Source of the DNA: an uncultured Bacillota bacterium
GTDB lineage: Bacteria; Bacillota; Clostridia; Christensenellales; UBA1242
DNA length: 64,000 bases
Direction: 5' to 3'
Assembly (NCBI GenBank): GCA_949283975.1
Contig: CASDUK010000002.1
Coordinates: 130,932 to 194,931, forward strand
The notes beneath the pieces were generated by a model. The model was given only the letters and a program-made list of their open reading frames with translations, did no database searches and had not been told where the DNA came from. The number at the start of each line of letters is the position of its first letter. Positions within the stretch are counted from its first letter, which is position 1. A program made the position numbers and the translations under genes. Positions 33,575 through 42,800 of the stretch are shown one piece after another.

Positions 33575-34132
33575 TTATTTTTCTATGTTTAATGATTTTA
33601 TAACAACATTGATTAAATCTGCAACGAATTTATAATTTTCAACAGCGCTTTCAAGCGGACGCGAAGTGTCTAACCTTGCAACAGAAGTTCCAAAGCAAAC
33701 AAGGCTTCTATCCAATTTTACAAACAACTGGATTGAAAAGCTTTTGCCAATATTTGTTGTAATTTCCATAATGTTGATGAAAACATTTTTCCCAAACATT
33801 TTAACCGCTCTATGAAGAATTGGTTTCATGCTTGAAGTTTCTGTAACAACATAGTCTGAGGCGTTTTCTTTAATATAATCATTAATTGATTGAACATCTC
33901 GGCTGTTTTGTTCAAGCCTGTTCAATTCGTCATTAAGTTCGGAAATAAACTCGCCAGAACTTTCGCCATAGTCGAACATGCTAACAACATTAAACCCGCC
34001 CTTTCTTTCAATTGCAAATCCGTAGATGCATGGAACAAGGTCTGTTGATAGAATTGAAAAGTCCTTATATTTTTCTGGCCTAATAACCCTCCAGCCCTCT
34101 GGTTTTGTAAACTGATATTTTTTATTTGCCAT
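33575..34132 (-). CDS. Hypothetical protein, unknown family
   Basis: Encodes 185 residues. ATG at 34132 with AAGGAG upstream. It is not recognised. It begins MANKKYQFTKPEGWRVIRPE and alternates beta strands and one helix pair (FISELNDELNRLEQNSRD), then FGKNVFINIMEITTNIGKSFS and a final helix VADLINVVIKSLNIEK. The single-domain alpha/beta pattern, opening with 'PEGWRVI' and ending in a helix, is reminiscent of PsbP/DUF1795-like folds, which is weak evidence. No signal peptide or membrane segment. Lies between LOG and the YtxC-like gene. Confidence 0.7.
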   Translation of the reverse strand: MANKKYQFTKPEGWRVIRPEKYKDFSILSTDLVPCIYGFAIERKGGFNVVSMFDYGESSGEFISELNDELNRLEQNSRDVQSINDYIKENASDYVVTETSSMKPILHRAVKMFGKNVFINIMEITTNIGKSFSIQLFVKLDRSLVCFGTSVARLDTSRPLESAVENYKFVADLINVVIKSLNIEK

Positions 34133-34203
34133 ATGCTAAATCTCCTTTATCTGCTTATATTATTGCACAAATTTTAAATTTTGCAAAATAAATTATAAGG
34201 TTT

Positions 34204-34746
34204 TTAAATATTAAAGTTAATTTCGCTTGGATTTTTAACAAATGCAAAGTGAAGAGCGGTTTTTTTGCTAAATCCTGTTTTAATGTTGGTTTTAATTTGT
34301 TCTAAGAAACCATTGTAAAAGCCTTCGCTGTTAACAACAAAAATTTCTGCCTCGTGTTCATTTGAGCGCCCAGTTTCGTTAACATACAAAAGCTCTTCAA
34401 GTGTTCCCGTTCCGCCTGGAAGAACAATTATCATGTCACAATTTTTAATAATTTTAAGGCGCTCTGCCTCTCCGTCAACTCTTACTGCATTGAAATCTTT
34501 GCTTCCAACAATTTTTTCCAAAATTGGAGCGTCATGGTCATAATATGCCTTTGGAATTAAAAATTCAACGGTTTTGCTATATTTCAAAAACTCGTCCAAA
34601 GTTTCCCCCATAAGGCCTTGGTTTGAGCCGCCTTGAACATAAACAAGCCCTTTTTCGCCAAGCAAGCGCCCAACTTCTCTTGCGTGGTCAATCATAACCT
34701 TGTTATTTGGAAGATGCATACCTGCGCAAACAAACACTTTTTTCAT
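34204..34746 (-). CDS. LOG family protein (TIGR00730-type nucleotide phosphoribohydrolase)
   Basis: Encodes 180 residues with a Rossmann-like fold: KVFVCAGMHLPNN, GLVYVQGGSNQGLMGETLDEF and the signature PGGTGTLEELLYVNE near residue 115 (PGGxGTxxE), which holds catalytic residues of LOG enzymes that release the base from nucleoside 5'-monophosphates. The usual R-x-x-H-K after the GxG of plant LOG is not clear. The start is 13 bases behind the 3' CCA of tRNA-Pro, with AAGGAG in that gap; no terminator separates them, so it may be expressed from the tRNA transcript. Confidence 0.85.
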   Translation of the reverse strand: MKKVFVCAGMHLPNNKVMIDHAREVGRLLGEKGLVYVQGGSNQGLMGETLDEFLKYSKTVEFLIPKAYYDHDAPILEKIVGSKDFNAVRVDGEAERLKIIKNCDMIIVLPGGTGTLEELLYVNETGRSNEHEAEIFVVNSEGFYNGFLEQIKTNIKTGFSKKTALHFAFVKNPSEINFNI

Positions 34747-34759
34747 AGCCTTCTCCTTG

Positions 34760-34836
34760 TGGTCGGGGCGGCGAGATTTGAACTCACGATCTCCACTTCC
34801 CGAAAGTGGCGCCTTACCTAGCTAGGCCACGCCCCG
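34760..34836 (-). tRNA. tRNA-Pro (anticodon CGG)
   Basis: The acceptor stem CGGGGCG/CGCCCCG has the C1-G72 pair characteristic of bacterial tRNA-Pro. Anticodon stem CCACT/AGTGG with loop TTCGGGA (anticodon CGG), T arm with GAGTTCAAATCTC, encoded CCA. Confidence 0.96.
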
Positions 34837-35159
34837 AAATCCTGTGCCCCCAAATATTAATATATCACATGGCGAGAAAAAAGTCCAGAATTTAAATAAA
34901 AAAGATGAGATGTTTCTTGAAACAAATTAGGCCTTCTTTTTTGTTATTGTTTTATATACATTAACTGCACATATCTTTTTTTACCCAAAAAAAGGAACTT
35001 AGGAAATTAAAGTTCATTTCCTTTAAACGATTTCCAGTTTTTGATATTTCCCAAAGTTTTAAATCTTTAAAATAAATATAAAAGAGTTTTACTTTAAAAA
35101 GCAGAACTCTTTTATCGTTTAACTCAAATCTTCAAAAATTTAATCTTACCCTCTTTAAT
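34837..35159. other. Intergenic region, 323 bases
   Basis: AT-rich with no supported gene. It should hold the promoter of tRNA-Pro (TATATT-like boxes near 34860-34870, minus strand) and, at 35078-35115, the terminator of the SIMPL gene. Poly-T and poly-A stretches near 34940-35000 have no obvious role. Confidence 0.7.
35078..35115 (-). terminator. Terminator of the SIMPL gene
   Basis: ATAAAAGAGTT/AACTCTTTTAT stem with a 16-base loop, followed on the minus strand by T-rich sequence. Confidence 0.65.
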
Positions 35160-35867
35160 TTAAGAAAGTTTGTTTTCATCCTCTTCCGAAAACTCAACAA
35201 CAACTTTTGCAGAAACCTTAATTGTTCCCTTTGAAATTTCGTTTCCAGAGGAAAAAGAATAGCAATCTTTGTAAAGGCTGTTTATATAGCAAAACTCCTC
35301 TGTTATTCTTTCAATTTCAAGCGCCGCCGATGAAAGCGCGCTTGCCTTTACTTTTGCATTTTCAAGGGCAAGTTTAATTGCCTGTTTGTAAAGTTCATCT
35401 TCGTTATCGCAACTAAATGTAATTCCCTCAACGCAATTTGCTCCGCTTGATGTCAACTTCTTAATTAAATCGTCTAGCCCATTTAAATCTTTTGTTCTAA
35501 CTTCAAAGCTAGATCTAACTTGATAGCCCAAAAATTTTTCTCCGTTTGAATAGTCAAATCTTTGATAAACGCTAAAATTCTTGGTTTGAATGTCGTCCTC
35601 GCTGTAACCGGCTTGCGCCAAAATTTCAAAGATGCTGTCTGTGTTTGCTTTGTTTTCGGAAACTGCTTGGTTTAAATCCCCCTTTCGCGTTTCAACTGCA
35701 ATGCTAATTGTTGCAACATTTGGAGCAACGTCAACAACCCCTTCTCCAACAACAACAATGTTTGCCTCGGCACTAACAGAAAAACTGTTTCTAAACGGAA
35801 GAGAAACAGAAAGTGAAAGAGCAACCAAAAGCACAACCATGCAAAAAACTTTTAAACTTTTGTTCAT
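35160..35867 (-). CDS. SIMPL domain (DUF541) secreted protein
   Basis: Encodes 235 residues with a signal peptide (residues 4-24). The SIMPL/DUF541 domain follows: VVVGEGVVDVAPNVATISIA, then ETRKGDLNQAVSENKANTDS, GYSEDDIQTKNFSVYQRFDY, GYQVRSSFEVRTKDLNGLDD, and the late repeat ALENAKVKASALS. DUF541 proteins are exported oligomers linked to surface or oxidative-stress functions; the role here is unknown. AAGGAGG precedes the ATG at 35867. Confidence 0.92.
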   Translation of the reverse strand: MNKSLKVFCMVVLLVALSLSVSLPFRNSFSVSAEANIVVVGEGVVDVAPNVATISIAVETRKGDLNQAVSENKANTDSIFEILAQAGYSEDDIQTKNFSVYQRFDYSNGEKFLGYQVRSSFEVRTKDLNGLDDLIKKLTSSGANCVEGITFSCDNEDELYKQAIKLALENAKVKASALSSAALEIERITEEFCYINSLYKDCYSFSSGNEISKGTIKVSAKVVVEFSEEDENKLS

Positions 35868-35958
35868 ATGTCCTCCTTAAAAAATAATCTTTGCAAAAAG
35901 AGTTTTTTTTATTAAATTTTATTTTATTTCGACAAAAGTCGAATTTTTTCCTATTTTT

Positions 35959-37059
35959 TTAATAGTTTTCCTTAAAATTAAATGAAACCTGCCTGTTTGA
36001 GTCGTAAACAGCTTTTGTGTTAAAAAATTTTTCATATTCAGCCTCGCAGTTTCTAAGCGCCTTTCCGTCCAATGGATGGCGATATAGATATGTTGCTTGG
36101 TCTTTCATTTCGCTTGGTGTTAATTTGTTCCCGGTGCAAAGAAAAACCCTAAATCCGTTAGACTTCAAAAATTCATTGTTTGAAGTTCCACATTTGTGCG
36201 CCCCGCCGGGATAGCAATAGATTTCCGTTTCTCCAACATAACTTCCAATTTCATTTTTCCATTTTTCAACGTCTTTGCAAAAGCTTTCATAACTTGAAAA
36301 AAGCGTGTTGATATGGCCATAACTGTGAGAGGCGAAGCGATAACCTTTTTCTTTTAAAAAAGTTATCAAGTTTTTTAACCCCTCCTCTTCTCTTTCCAGC
36401 TCTTCGCCTGAAAGATAGGTGTCTGAAAAAACTCTATAGCCAAACGCCCCGTTATAACCTGTTACACAAAGCGTTGCCCGCGCATTGTTATAACTAAAAT
36501 CTGGGTGTTCTTCAAGAAACCCTTCCAAAATTGTCAGACAATCCCTTTCTTGTGTGTATTGCTCTTCTTCAACGGAAGTAAAGTCATAAAGCTTTCCGTT
36601 TTTAACAACAATTTTCTCAACAATTCCCCTGTTTTTTGTGTCATATGTCATGTCGTCAAAACTTAAAACAAAAGGCTTTTTACCTTCAAAATCCAAGCCT
36701 TCTTTTCCAACAAGCTTGCCATCAACCTCCTCATAAACATCATATATATCCACAAGAATAAAATTATTTTCATAAAGTGCGGTCAATATGTTTTTAAATT
36801 CAGTGCAAGTTAAGTGGTCGCGGTCGAAACTGTTTCTAAGGCTGTTTTTAGTTGAAAAGGCCTTCTCAGGGCTGTAGATAAGTTCGTGAGTGAAAAAATG
36901 TTGAATTTCAAGGTTTGGTTGCTCTTCTTGAACAATTTCTTCGCCCTCCTCCGCAAAAATTTTGCCATAATTTATGTTAGAATTTCTAAAAATGAAAAAA
37001 CCATTCAAAATTGAAATTATAAAAACGCTGCAAAGAAAAAACAGAACAAACTTTTTCAT
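35959..37059 (-). CDS. Polysaccharide deacetylase (NodB-like) family protein
   Basis: Encodes 366 residues with an N-terminal signal/anchor (residues 3-24). A divergent NodB domain follows: PFVLSFDDMTYD (catalytic D-D), a long insertion typical of the surface-located clostridial subfamily, ATLCVTGYNGAFGYR, YRFASHSYGHINT (H-S-x-x-H zinc motif) and IYCYPGGAHKCG. It would remove N-acetyl groups from cell-wall or surface polysaccharide outside the cell. Metal residues look intact. The start at 37059 has no clear ribosome binding site. Monocistronic. Confidence 0.9.
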   Translation of the reverse strand: MKKFVLFFLCSVFIISILNGFFIFRNSNINYGKIFAEEGEEIVQEEQPNLEIQHFFTHELIYSPEKAFSTKNSLRNSFDRDHLTCTEFKNILTALYENNFILVDIYDVYEEVDGKLVGKEGLDFEGKKPFVLSFDDMTYDTKNRGIVEKIVVKNGKLYDFTSVEEEQYTQERDCLTILEGFLEEHPDFSYNNARATLCVTGYNGAFGYRVFSDTYLSGEELEREEEGLKNLITFLKEKGYRFASHSYGHINTLFSSYESFCKDVEKWKNEIGSYVGETEIYCYPGGAHKCGTSNNEFLKSNGFRVFLCTGNKLTPSEMKDQATYLYRHPLDGKALRNCEAEYEKFFNTKAVYDSNRQVSFNFKENY

Positions 37060-37158
37060 GCAATTAATTTGCGCGTTAATGTGAAAAATATTACAAATTT
37101 CATGCCAAATCTAATTGACAAAGAAGGTTCAATGTGTTAAAATTCATTTTGCAATTGT

Positions 37159-37249
37159 GGAGAAGTACCCAAGAGGTCGAAGGGGCTCCCCTGCTAAGGG
37201 AGTAGGCTTGTAAAAGGGCGCGAGGGTTCAAATCCCTCCTTCTCCGCCA
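37159..37249 (+). tRNA. tRNA-Ser (anticodon GCT)
   Basis: The acceptor stem GGAGAAG/CTTCTCC is followed by G-CCA. Anticodon stem CTCCC/GGGAG with loop CTGCTAA (anticodon GCT), a long class II variable arm and a T arm GAGGGTTCAAATCCCTC. It lies at the left edge of the AT-rich accessory segment. Confidence 0.97.
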
Positions 37250-37261
37250 TTAATTCTTTTA

Positions 37262-37297
37262 ACGTACCAAATGATCTTTGGTACGTTTTTTATTTTT
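37262..37297 (+). terminator. Terminator of tRNA-Ser
   Basis: Ten-base arms ACGTACCAAA/TTTGGTACGT followed by TTTTTTATTTTT. Confidence 0.9.
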
Positions 37298-37430
37298 AAA
37301 ATCAATGTTTATGATCCAATTAAAGAATTTTAAAAATAGATAAAGTTAATTTAAACTAAAAGAAACTAAAAAATCTTTTCTCCTTACCCATGTTTCAAAT
37401 TACTTTAATGAAACAACTAGCACCTAAAAA

Positions 37431-37450
37431 AAGAGGTTCCCCTCTTTTTT
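37431..37450 (-). terminator. Terminator of the surface-protein operon
   Basis: AAAAAGAGG/CCTCTTTTT stem with TTCC loop; the stop codon of the 37449 gene overlaps the stem. It is followed on the minus strand by T residues. Confidence 0.82.
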
Positions 37451-39875
37451 ATACAGTTGTTATATTTATTATTATATTCATTATATAATTTTCATCACCC
37501 TTTACTGTTATAGAATAATTCCCTTCAATTGCAGATATAGGTTCTCCATTTACCAAGACTTCTATATTATACTGCTCTTCGCTATCTATTAATGACAAAG
37601 AAATTACTGCTTGTTCGTTATAATTACAATCGTATACAAAATATTGACCAAATTTATATACATTTTCATTATTTACTTTTAATGTTGATAAAAGTGATTT
37701 GTCATTAACTTCAAATTTTAAAGCCACTTTAGTTAACGTTTCAACTAAAGTTAATTTTTCAATATATTTAAAATCATTATTAACTTTTGGGGTAATATTA
37801 TAAGTCAAAGTTGTTCCAGAAATAGAATTTTCAATTTTATAATTAGTTTCATTAATTGTTTCAATTGTTACTTGATTAAGATATCCTTCGTTTTGGTTAA
37901 AATTGAGTTGAATAGTTTGATAATCTTTACTGTATATTGTCAGCATATTATCTTCGAAAACTACTTTGGAAGGATCATTAGCATTTGTTATTGTAATACC
38001 TTGATCAACTGTAATAACTTTAGGATTAACCGTAAACTGATCATTTTCTATCCCTTTATAAGAAATCAAGTAATTTGTTTTTATAATATTATCTATAAAT
38101 TCTATAGTTTTTAAAGTATTGTTATTCACGCAATCAAACTGATAATTGCCATTCGTATAAGTATTCCCGTCGATTGTTAATTTTTCCTGGTCATTAACAA
38201 GACCATTTATAGCTAAATTATTGTCATATACATTGCTACCCGTATATGTCAAAGTAAGTGGTGCTTGATTTATAGTCATTTCCAAATTCAAATAGTCAAT
38301 TTTGTTATTATCTACATAGTATCTTGTAGAATGTAAGAAAATTCCACTTTCAATATCAGGGTGATCTAATGAGCAAGTTGCTTTTTGCCCACCATTAGTA
38401 ATAGTAGAATTTACATTATTTGTATAACTAACAGTAAATCCATCAGTAATAATTTGGTCGTTAACCTTAAAAATCGCACCATAAGCAAATCCATTATAAA
38501 TTACTTCACTGTATTGAAATCCAAAACTTGCATTTTCTATTTTAGTTCCATCAAGGATTGTAATGGTGTCAAGTCCTTTATCTCTTGAAGTATCAAATTT
38601 TCCTAGAGAAACACTACTGCTTAATTGAAGATAAGTATCGTAAGTAGTCCCCATCTCTGCCTGACTTATTGAATAAATAAAGTCAGTATCATTTGCATTA
38701 TTTTTTGTTATAATGACATTCCCTTCACTGCTTGGATCAAAACTAAATGTATAACCTTCAGGTATAACAGAAACGCCTGTGTCTTCTATTATCAAATTTT
38801 CTTCACTGAAAGAAACATGTGAATAGACATTTTTAATTGTATAATTAGCGTGAGGATTAGTATTCCCTATTCTACCAATAAAATAAGTATGATGCCAATT
38901 AGATCCTCCAATATCTTTTTCATATATAATTTGATTAGTGACCCCGCCACCAACACCATTATAAATGACTCCATCTATGTTAATAGCGTGGTTTGTATCA
39001 TTTGTAGACTCTGTAGACATATCTGCAACTATTATACCATATATACAATTCCCATTGGTATATGTATTGCTATTATAAATTTCCAAATAGCCCCATCTCT
39101 CCAACGTAACATCCTTTATCTGAGGAGTTCCATTGCCATTTTTATATGCATCAGATGCAATCAATCCAACTCTCATATAATTATCGCCATTTTGATCCGC
39201 ATCGATAATTATTGTAGAATTTTGTGTTTGCTTTACTGTAACATTTTTAATTAACGTAGAGCCATCTAATCTACCCGATAAAATTCCAAAATGATTTGAT
39301 GTTCTGTAAATATCTGGCGTTGTAAGATCTTCATTAAAATATGAAAAATTTTTATCCACAATAATAGAACAATTTTCCACTACCCCGTTTTCTATTTTTG
39401 CAGAAACTATTCCAGAAAATATTCCTTCATTGTTTCTTCCAGCATCCCTATCTATTGTTATTTTTAAATTATTTACTAATTCAAAATTTGTGTTTTTTAA
39501 TGTTCCATATATTGTTGAGACCAATAATGCATAATAAGATCTATTATCTTCATTTTCTCCTACTCTAGAATCTGTATTTGAGAAAAATATTGTATTGTTT
39601 TTCCCATCTAATATAGATCCTTGACTAATACTTGTCGCGGAAGGAGCTACACCTCCCCAATTTAATGTAATATTTGTCATTAAAATGGCATTAGGATTAT
39701 TTGTTTGAACATTATTTGAGTTTTGTAACCAATCTTTTAGTTGTTGCTCTGTAGAAATTTGGTATTCTCCTTCGGCAGTAGAGCTGATTGTAATAATCGG
39801 CATCAAAGCAAAAAACAAGAAAACAACAAGAACATAAATTACATTGAAATGTTTTACATTATTTTTTATTTTCAT
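37449..39875 (-). CDS. Large secreted beta-helix/MBG-like surface protein
   Basis: Encodes 808 residues. The start MKIKNNVKHFN at 39875 is preferred to the adjacent ATG (39878) and to upstream GTG/TTG starts, because AAGGAGG lies six bases before it. A signal peptide covers residues 9-30 (VIYVLVVFLFFALMPIITI). Residues 40-420 have recurring short beta units with Asn/Ser turns (SILDGKNNTIFFSNT, TLKNTNFELVNNLKI) as in GLUG/pectate-lyase-type beta-helices. After 430, MBG-like beta domains follow (APLTLTYTGSNVYDNNLAIN). There is no LPxTG motif, membrane tail or visible anchor. Starts 13 bases after the giant PI-PLC gene and is probably co-transcribed. Codon choice (AAT, ATA, TTA) is more AT-rich than in the flanking core genes. 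Confidence 0.8.
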   Translation of the reverse strand: MKIKNNVKHFNVIYVLVVFLFFALMPIITISSTAEGEYQISTEQQLKDWLQNSNNVQTNNPNAILMTNITLNWGGVAPSATSISQGSILDGKNNTIFFSNTDSRVGENEDNRSYYALLVSTIYGTLKNTNFELVNNLKITIDRDAGRNNEGIFSGIVSAKIENGVVENCSIIVDKNFSYFNEDLTTPDIYRTSNHFGILSGRLDGSTLIKNVTVKQTQNSTIIIDADQNGDNYMRVGLIASDAYKNGNGTPQIKDVTLERWGYLEIYNSNTYTNGNCIYGIIVADMSTESTNDTNHAINIDGVIYNGVGGGVTNQIIYEKDIGGSNWHHTYFIGRIGNTNPHANYTIKNVYSHVSFSEENLIIEDTGVSVIPEGYTFSFDPSSEGNVIITKNNANDTDFIYSISQAEMGTTYDTYLQLSSSVSLGKFDTSRDKGLDTITILDGTKIENASFGFQYSEVIYNGFAYGAIFKVNDQIITDGFTVSYTNNVNSTITNGGQKATCSLDHPDIESGIFLHSTRYYVDNNKIDYLNLEMTINQAPLTLTYTGSNVYDNNLAINGLVNDQEKLTIDGNTYTNGNYQFDCVNNNTLKTIEFIDNIIKTNYLISYKGIENDQFTVNPKVITVDQGITITNANDPSKVVFEDNMLTIYSKDYQTIQLNFNQNEGYLNQVTIETINETNYKIENSISGTTLTYNITPKVNNDFKYIEKLTLVETLTKVALKFEVNDKSLLSTLKVNNENVYKFGQYFVYDCNYNEQAVISLSLIDSEEQYNIEVLVNGEPISAIEGNYSITVKGDENYIMNIIINITTV

Positions 39876-39888
39876 CATCTTCCTCCTT

Positions 39889-42800
39889 TTAAGCCGTCGC
39901 CCAGCTGTCGACAGTATCAAAATCTATTAAAAGTTTAAATCTTTCAAGCTCGGTCTCTTTGATTTGATTTTTATAGACATTTAAAAATATAATACTTTGA
40001 ATACTGCTTTGTGCGCTGTCAACCCCGCTTAGATCATCTACAACAAAGTCTCGCATTATTACATTGACTTTGGCAAGATTGGTAGGATCATTTTTTAAGT
40101 TTCTAAAAAATTTGTTTGCATCATTTCGAATAGACTTTTCCCTCTCAACAAGATTTTTTTCTGCTCCTAAAACTTCACTTCCGCTTTCGGCCGTCAGCTG
40201 CGTTTGAAGAACGAATACTTTGTTATATTGATCTTCCGTGAAATTATTGAAATAGCTTGGCCAGATTGCAATCAAGTCGCTAGCGCTAGATCTGTGAGTG
40301 TCGCCATCATATTCGCTTCGAAGATTTTCTGTTCTTTTATACATCCAATCATAACCATCAAAGTTTGGTGCTGGAGCCCCTCTTAATTCCGAACTATCAT
40401 CTTGTGCAATTACAATAAAGTTTACACCCCACTGCCTAAGTTGTCCCATAGTCAAACTAGAATAATTTGTGGCTTTATCTTTTGTAAGCATTTTACCAGA
40501 TAAACTTTCTTCGATCATTGGCACAACTTGACTTTCAAAATCATTCCAAAGATGCTGAAAATCAAGAATAATTATTTCACTAGGATTTTCATTTACAAAT
40601 CTCAACATATCACTTAACACTGTTTCAAATTCTATTCCTGTGCCGTTTGTGCTATCTATAGGATCTCCAGAATTGGCATGAATGCAACGAACGGTTCCAT
40701 TGTACTTTGCTACTCTCATATCAAAATATCTCACACCGCCTGTAAGTTGGTCGTAAAATCCACTGCTTTGAGTGTGCAAATCAGTGGCTGATATGCTCAT
40801 AGTTCCTGCATCATGAGAACCTGGCATAACTACATCTACAAATAATGTTTCGTCACTTATATAACTCATCCAGTTTTGATAAACACCTGTTTTAAATGCA
40901 CTTGCTTCAATTATAATCGTTGGTTGGTTATCTTGTAACACCCATTCACTGTTCCAATAAATTTCATTTTGAGAAATACTTAATTCACTCCAGCCATTCG
41001 GTTTATTGGAAAACTCGGTGTAAACAATTAATGCAGAATTTAAAGAATAATCGTTTAGAATAGTTACATTGTCTGGTATAATAATGTTTTGAATATTGGT
41101 GTTTGATTTTGTCAAAGATCTAGCATACATATTATTTTGTGTACCAAAAGCATAGTTTTCAATCTCATTTACAAAACTTGGCACAGAAAATGTATTTGCT
41201 GTTTTTCCATTTGCATATAGCAAAAGCTTTGTCAAGTTTTTATTGTAAAGATCCCCTTCATATGAAGCGTAATTTAAATTATCTTCACTAACACTATAAT
41301 TTTCAATATAACAATTTTCAAATGCTCCGTTTTCTATAGATACTACACTTGAAGGTATATATACTGATGTCAATCCTGTATTTGCAAATGCGTTAGTTCC
41401 AATTATAATGACTTTCTCTCCTATATTGAACGAACTTAATGAACTGCAACCTTCGAAAGCACTTTCTGGTATTGAATATATTTGATCAAGCCCAATAATA
41501 TTAGTAAGCAAAGCATCATTTGCAAAAGCTGCTGCCCCAATGTATTCTATTTCACCATTAAATGTAATTATAGTAACATCATTCATATTAGAAAAGCCAT
41601 TTTCTGCAACTTCTGATACATTTGCTTTGCCATTTTCTAATGTTGTATAAGTTGATGGGACTATAATGTTGGTTTCAGTTGTTGAACCTTTATCTACAAT
41701 ATAATAGCCATCCAAACTACTATAAACAAAATTTAGACCTGCAGAAAAGTTTTCTTCATCATATAAAGCATAAAATTCTATATTTGATGCGCCAATCGTA
41801 GATGGAACTTCTTGGTTCCAACCTGTAAAATTATAATTTATACCTAAAACATTATCACTTGCTCTAATTACATTAGTAGGTGCGACAATATTACTTCCGT
41901 AATCGACAGTTTCTTTTTTTAAAATGTCTCCACCTTCATATCTGTAAAAAGTATAAGTATATTGATTTATTTGCCATTTTGCTGTGTAATTAAGATCTCC
42001 CGTAGTACCTTTTAAAACTGTAACTAAAACTTCAGGCTGCCCTACACCATCTTTTGACCAGCCAAGGAAGTTGTATCCTTCTTTTGTTGGAGTTGGTAAG
42101 ACAAAATTTTCATCTTCTATTGTATATGTTGATTTATAATCTCCTGAAATTTGACCACCATCAAGATTTAAATCAATATTGTAGGATATTGCTACCCAGC
42201 GAGCACACAAAGTTATATTTGTAGTAATTAATGTCATTTCATTAATTTGTTCGCCACCACTCAATTGCGTAAACCAGCCAACAAAATCATATCCTTCAAA
42301 GGTTGGAATTGGAAGCGTCCCTATTTTACTGCCATATTCTTTAGTTATATTCTCTACTTCACTTCCTCCATTACTATTGAAAGTAACAGTATAAATATTC
42401 CTAGTTTCTATAAATTGTGCTGTGTATGTAGTATCTTCAGTTGCTACAACAATTTTAGGGTTCCAATCAGAGAAAGTATAAGTAAATTCCTGTGTTTTAT
42501 CTTTTGTTGGAGTCTCTCCAGTATAAGTTGGTTTTTGTCCATGGGTTACTTCGGTTTGCAATAAAGGTGTTCCATCATAATTATTCCATGTTATTGTGTA
42601 TGTATTTAATACTACACCTTCGACAGTAACAATTTGATTTTCAGCAATGTTTAAAATGGTATAATAGCCTTCTTCAATTGAAATTTCATTGTTATTTGAC
42701 TTAACTACAACATTACTTTGAGTGTATCCTTCAATGAGGTTTAGTTTAAATTTAAAAGATTGTCCATGATTCACCTGATTGCCAAAACTCTCAATAGTGT

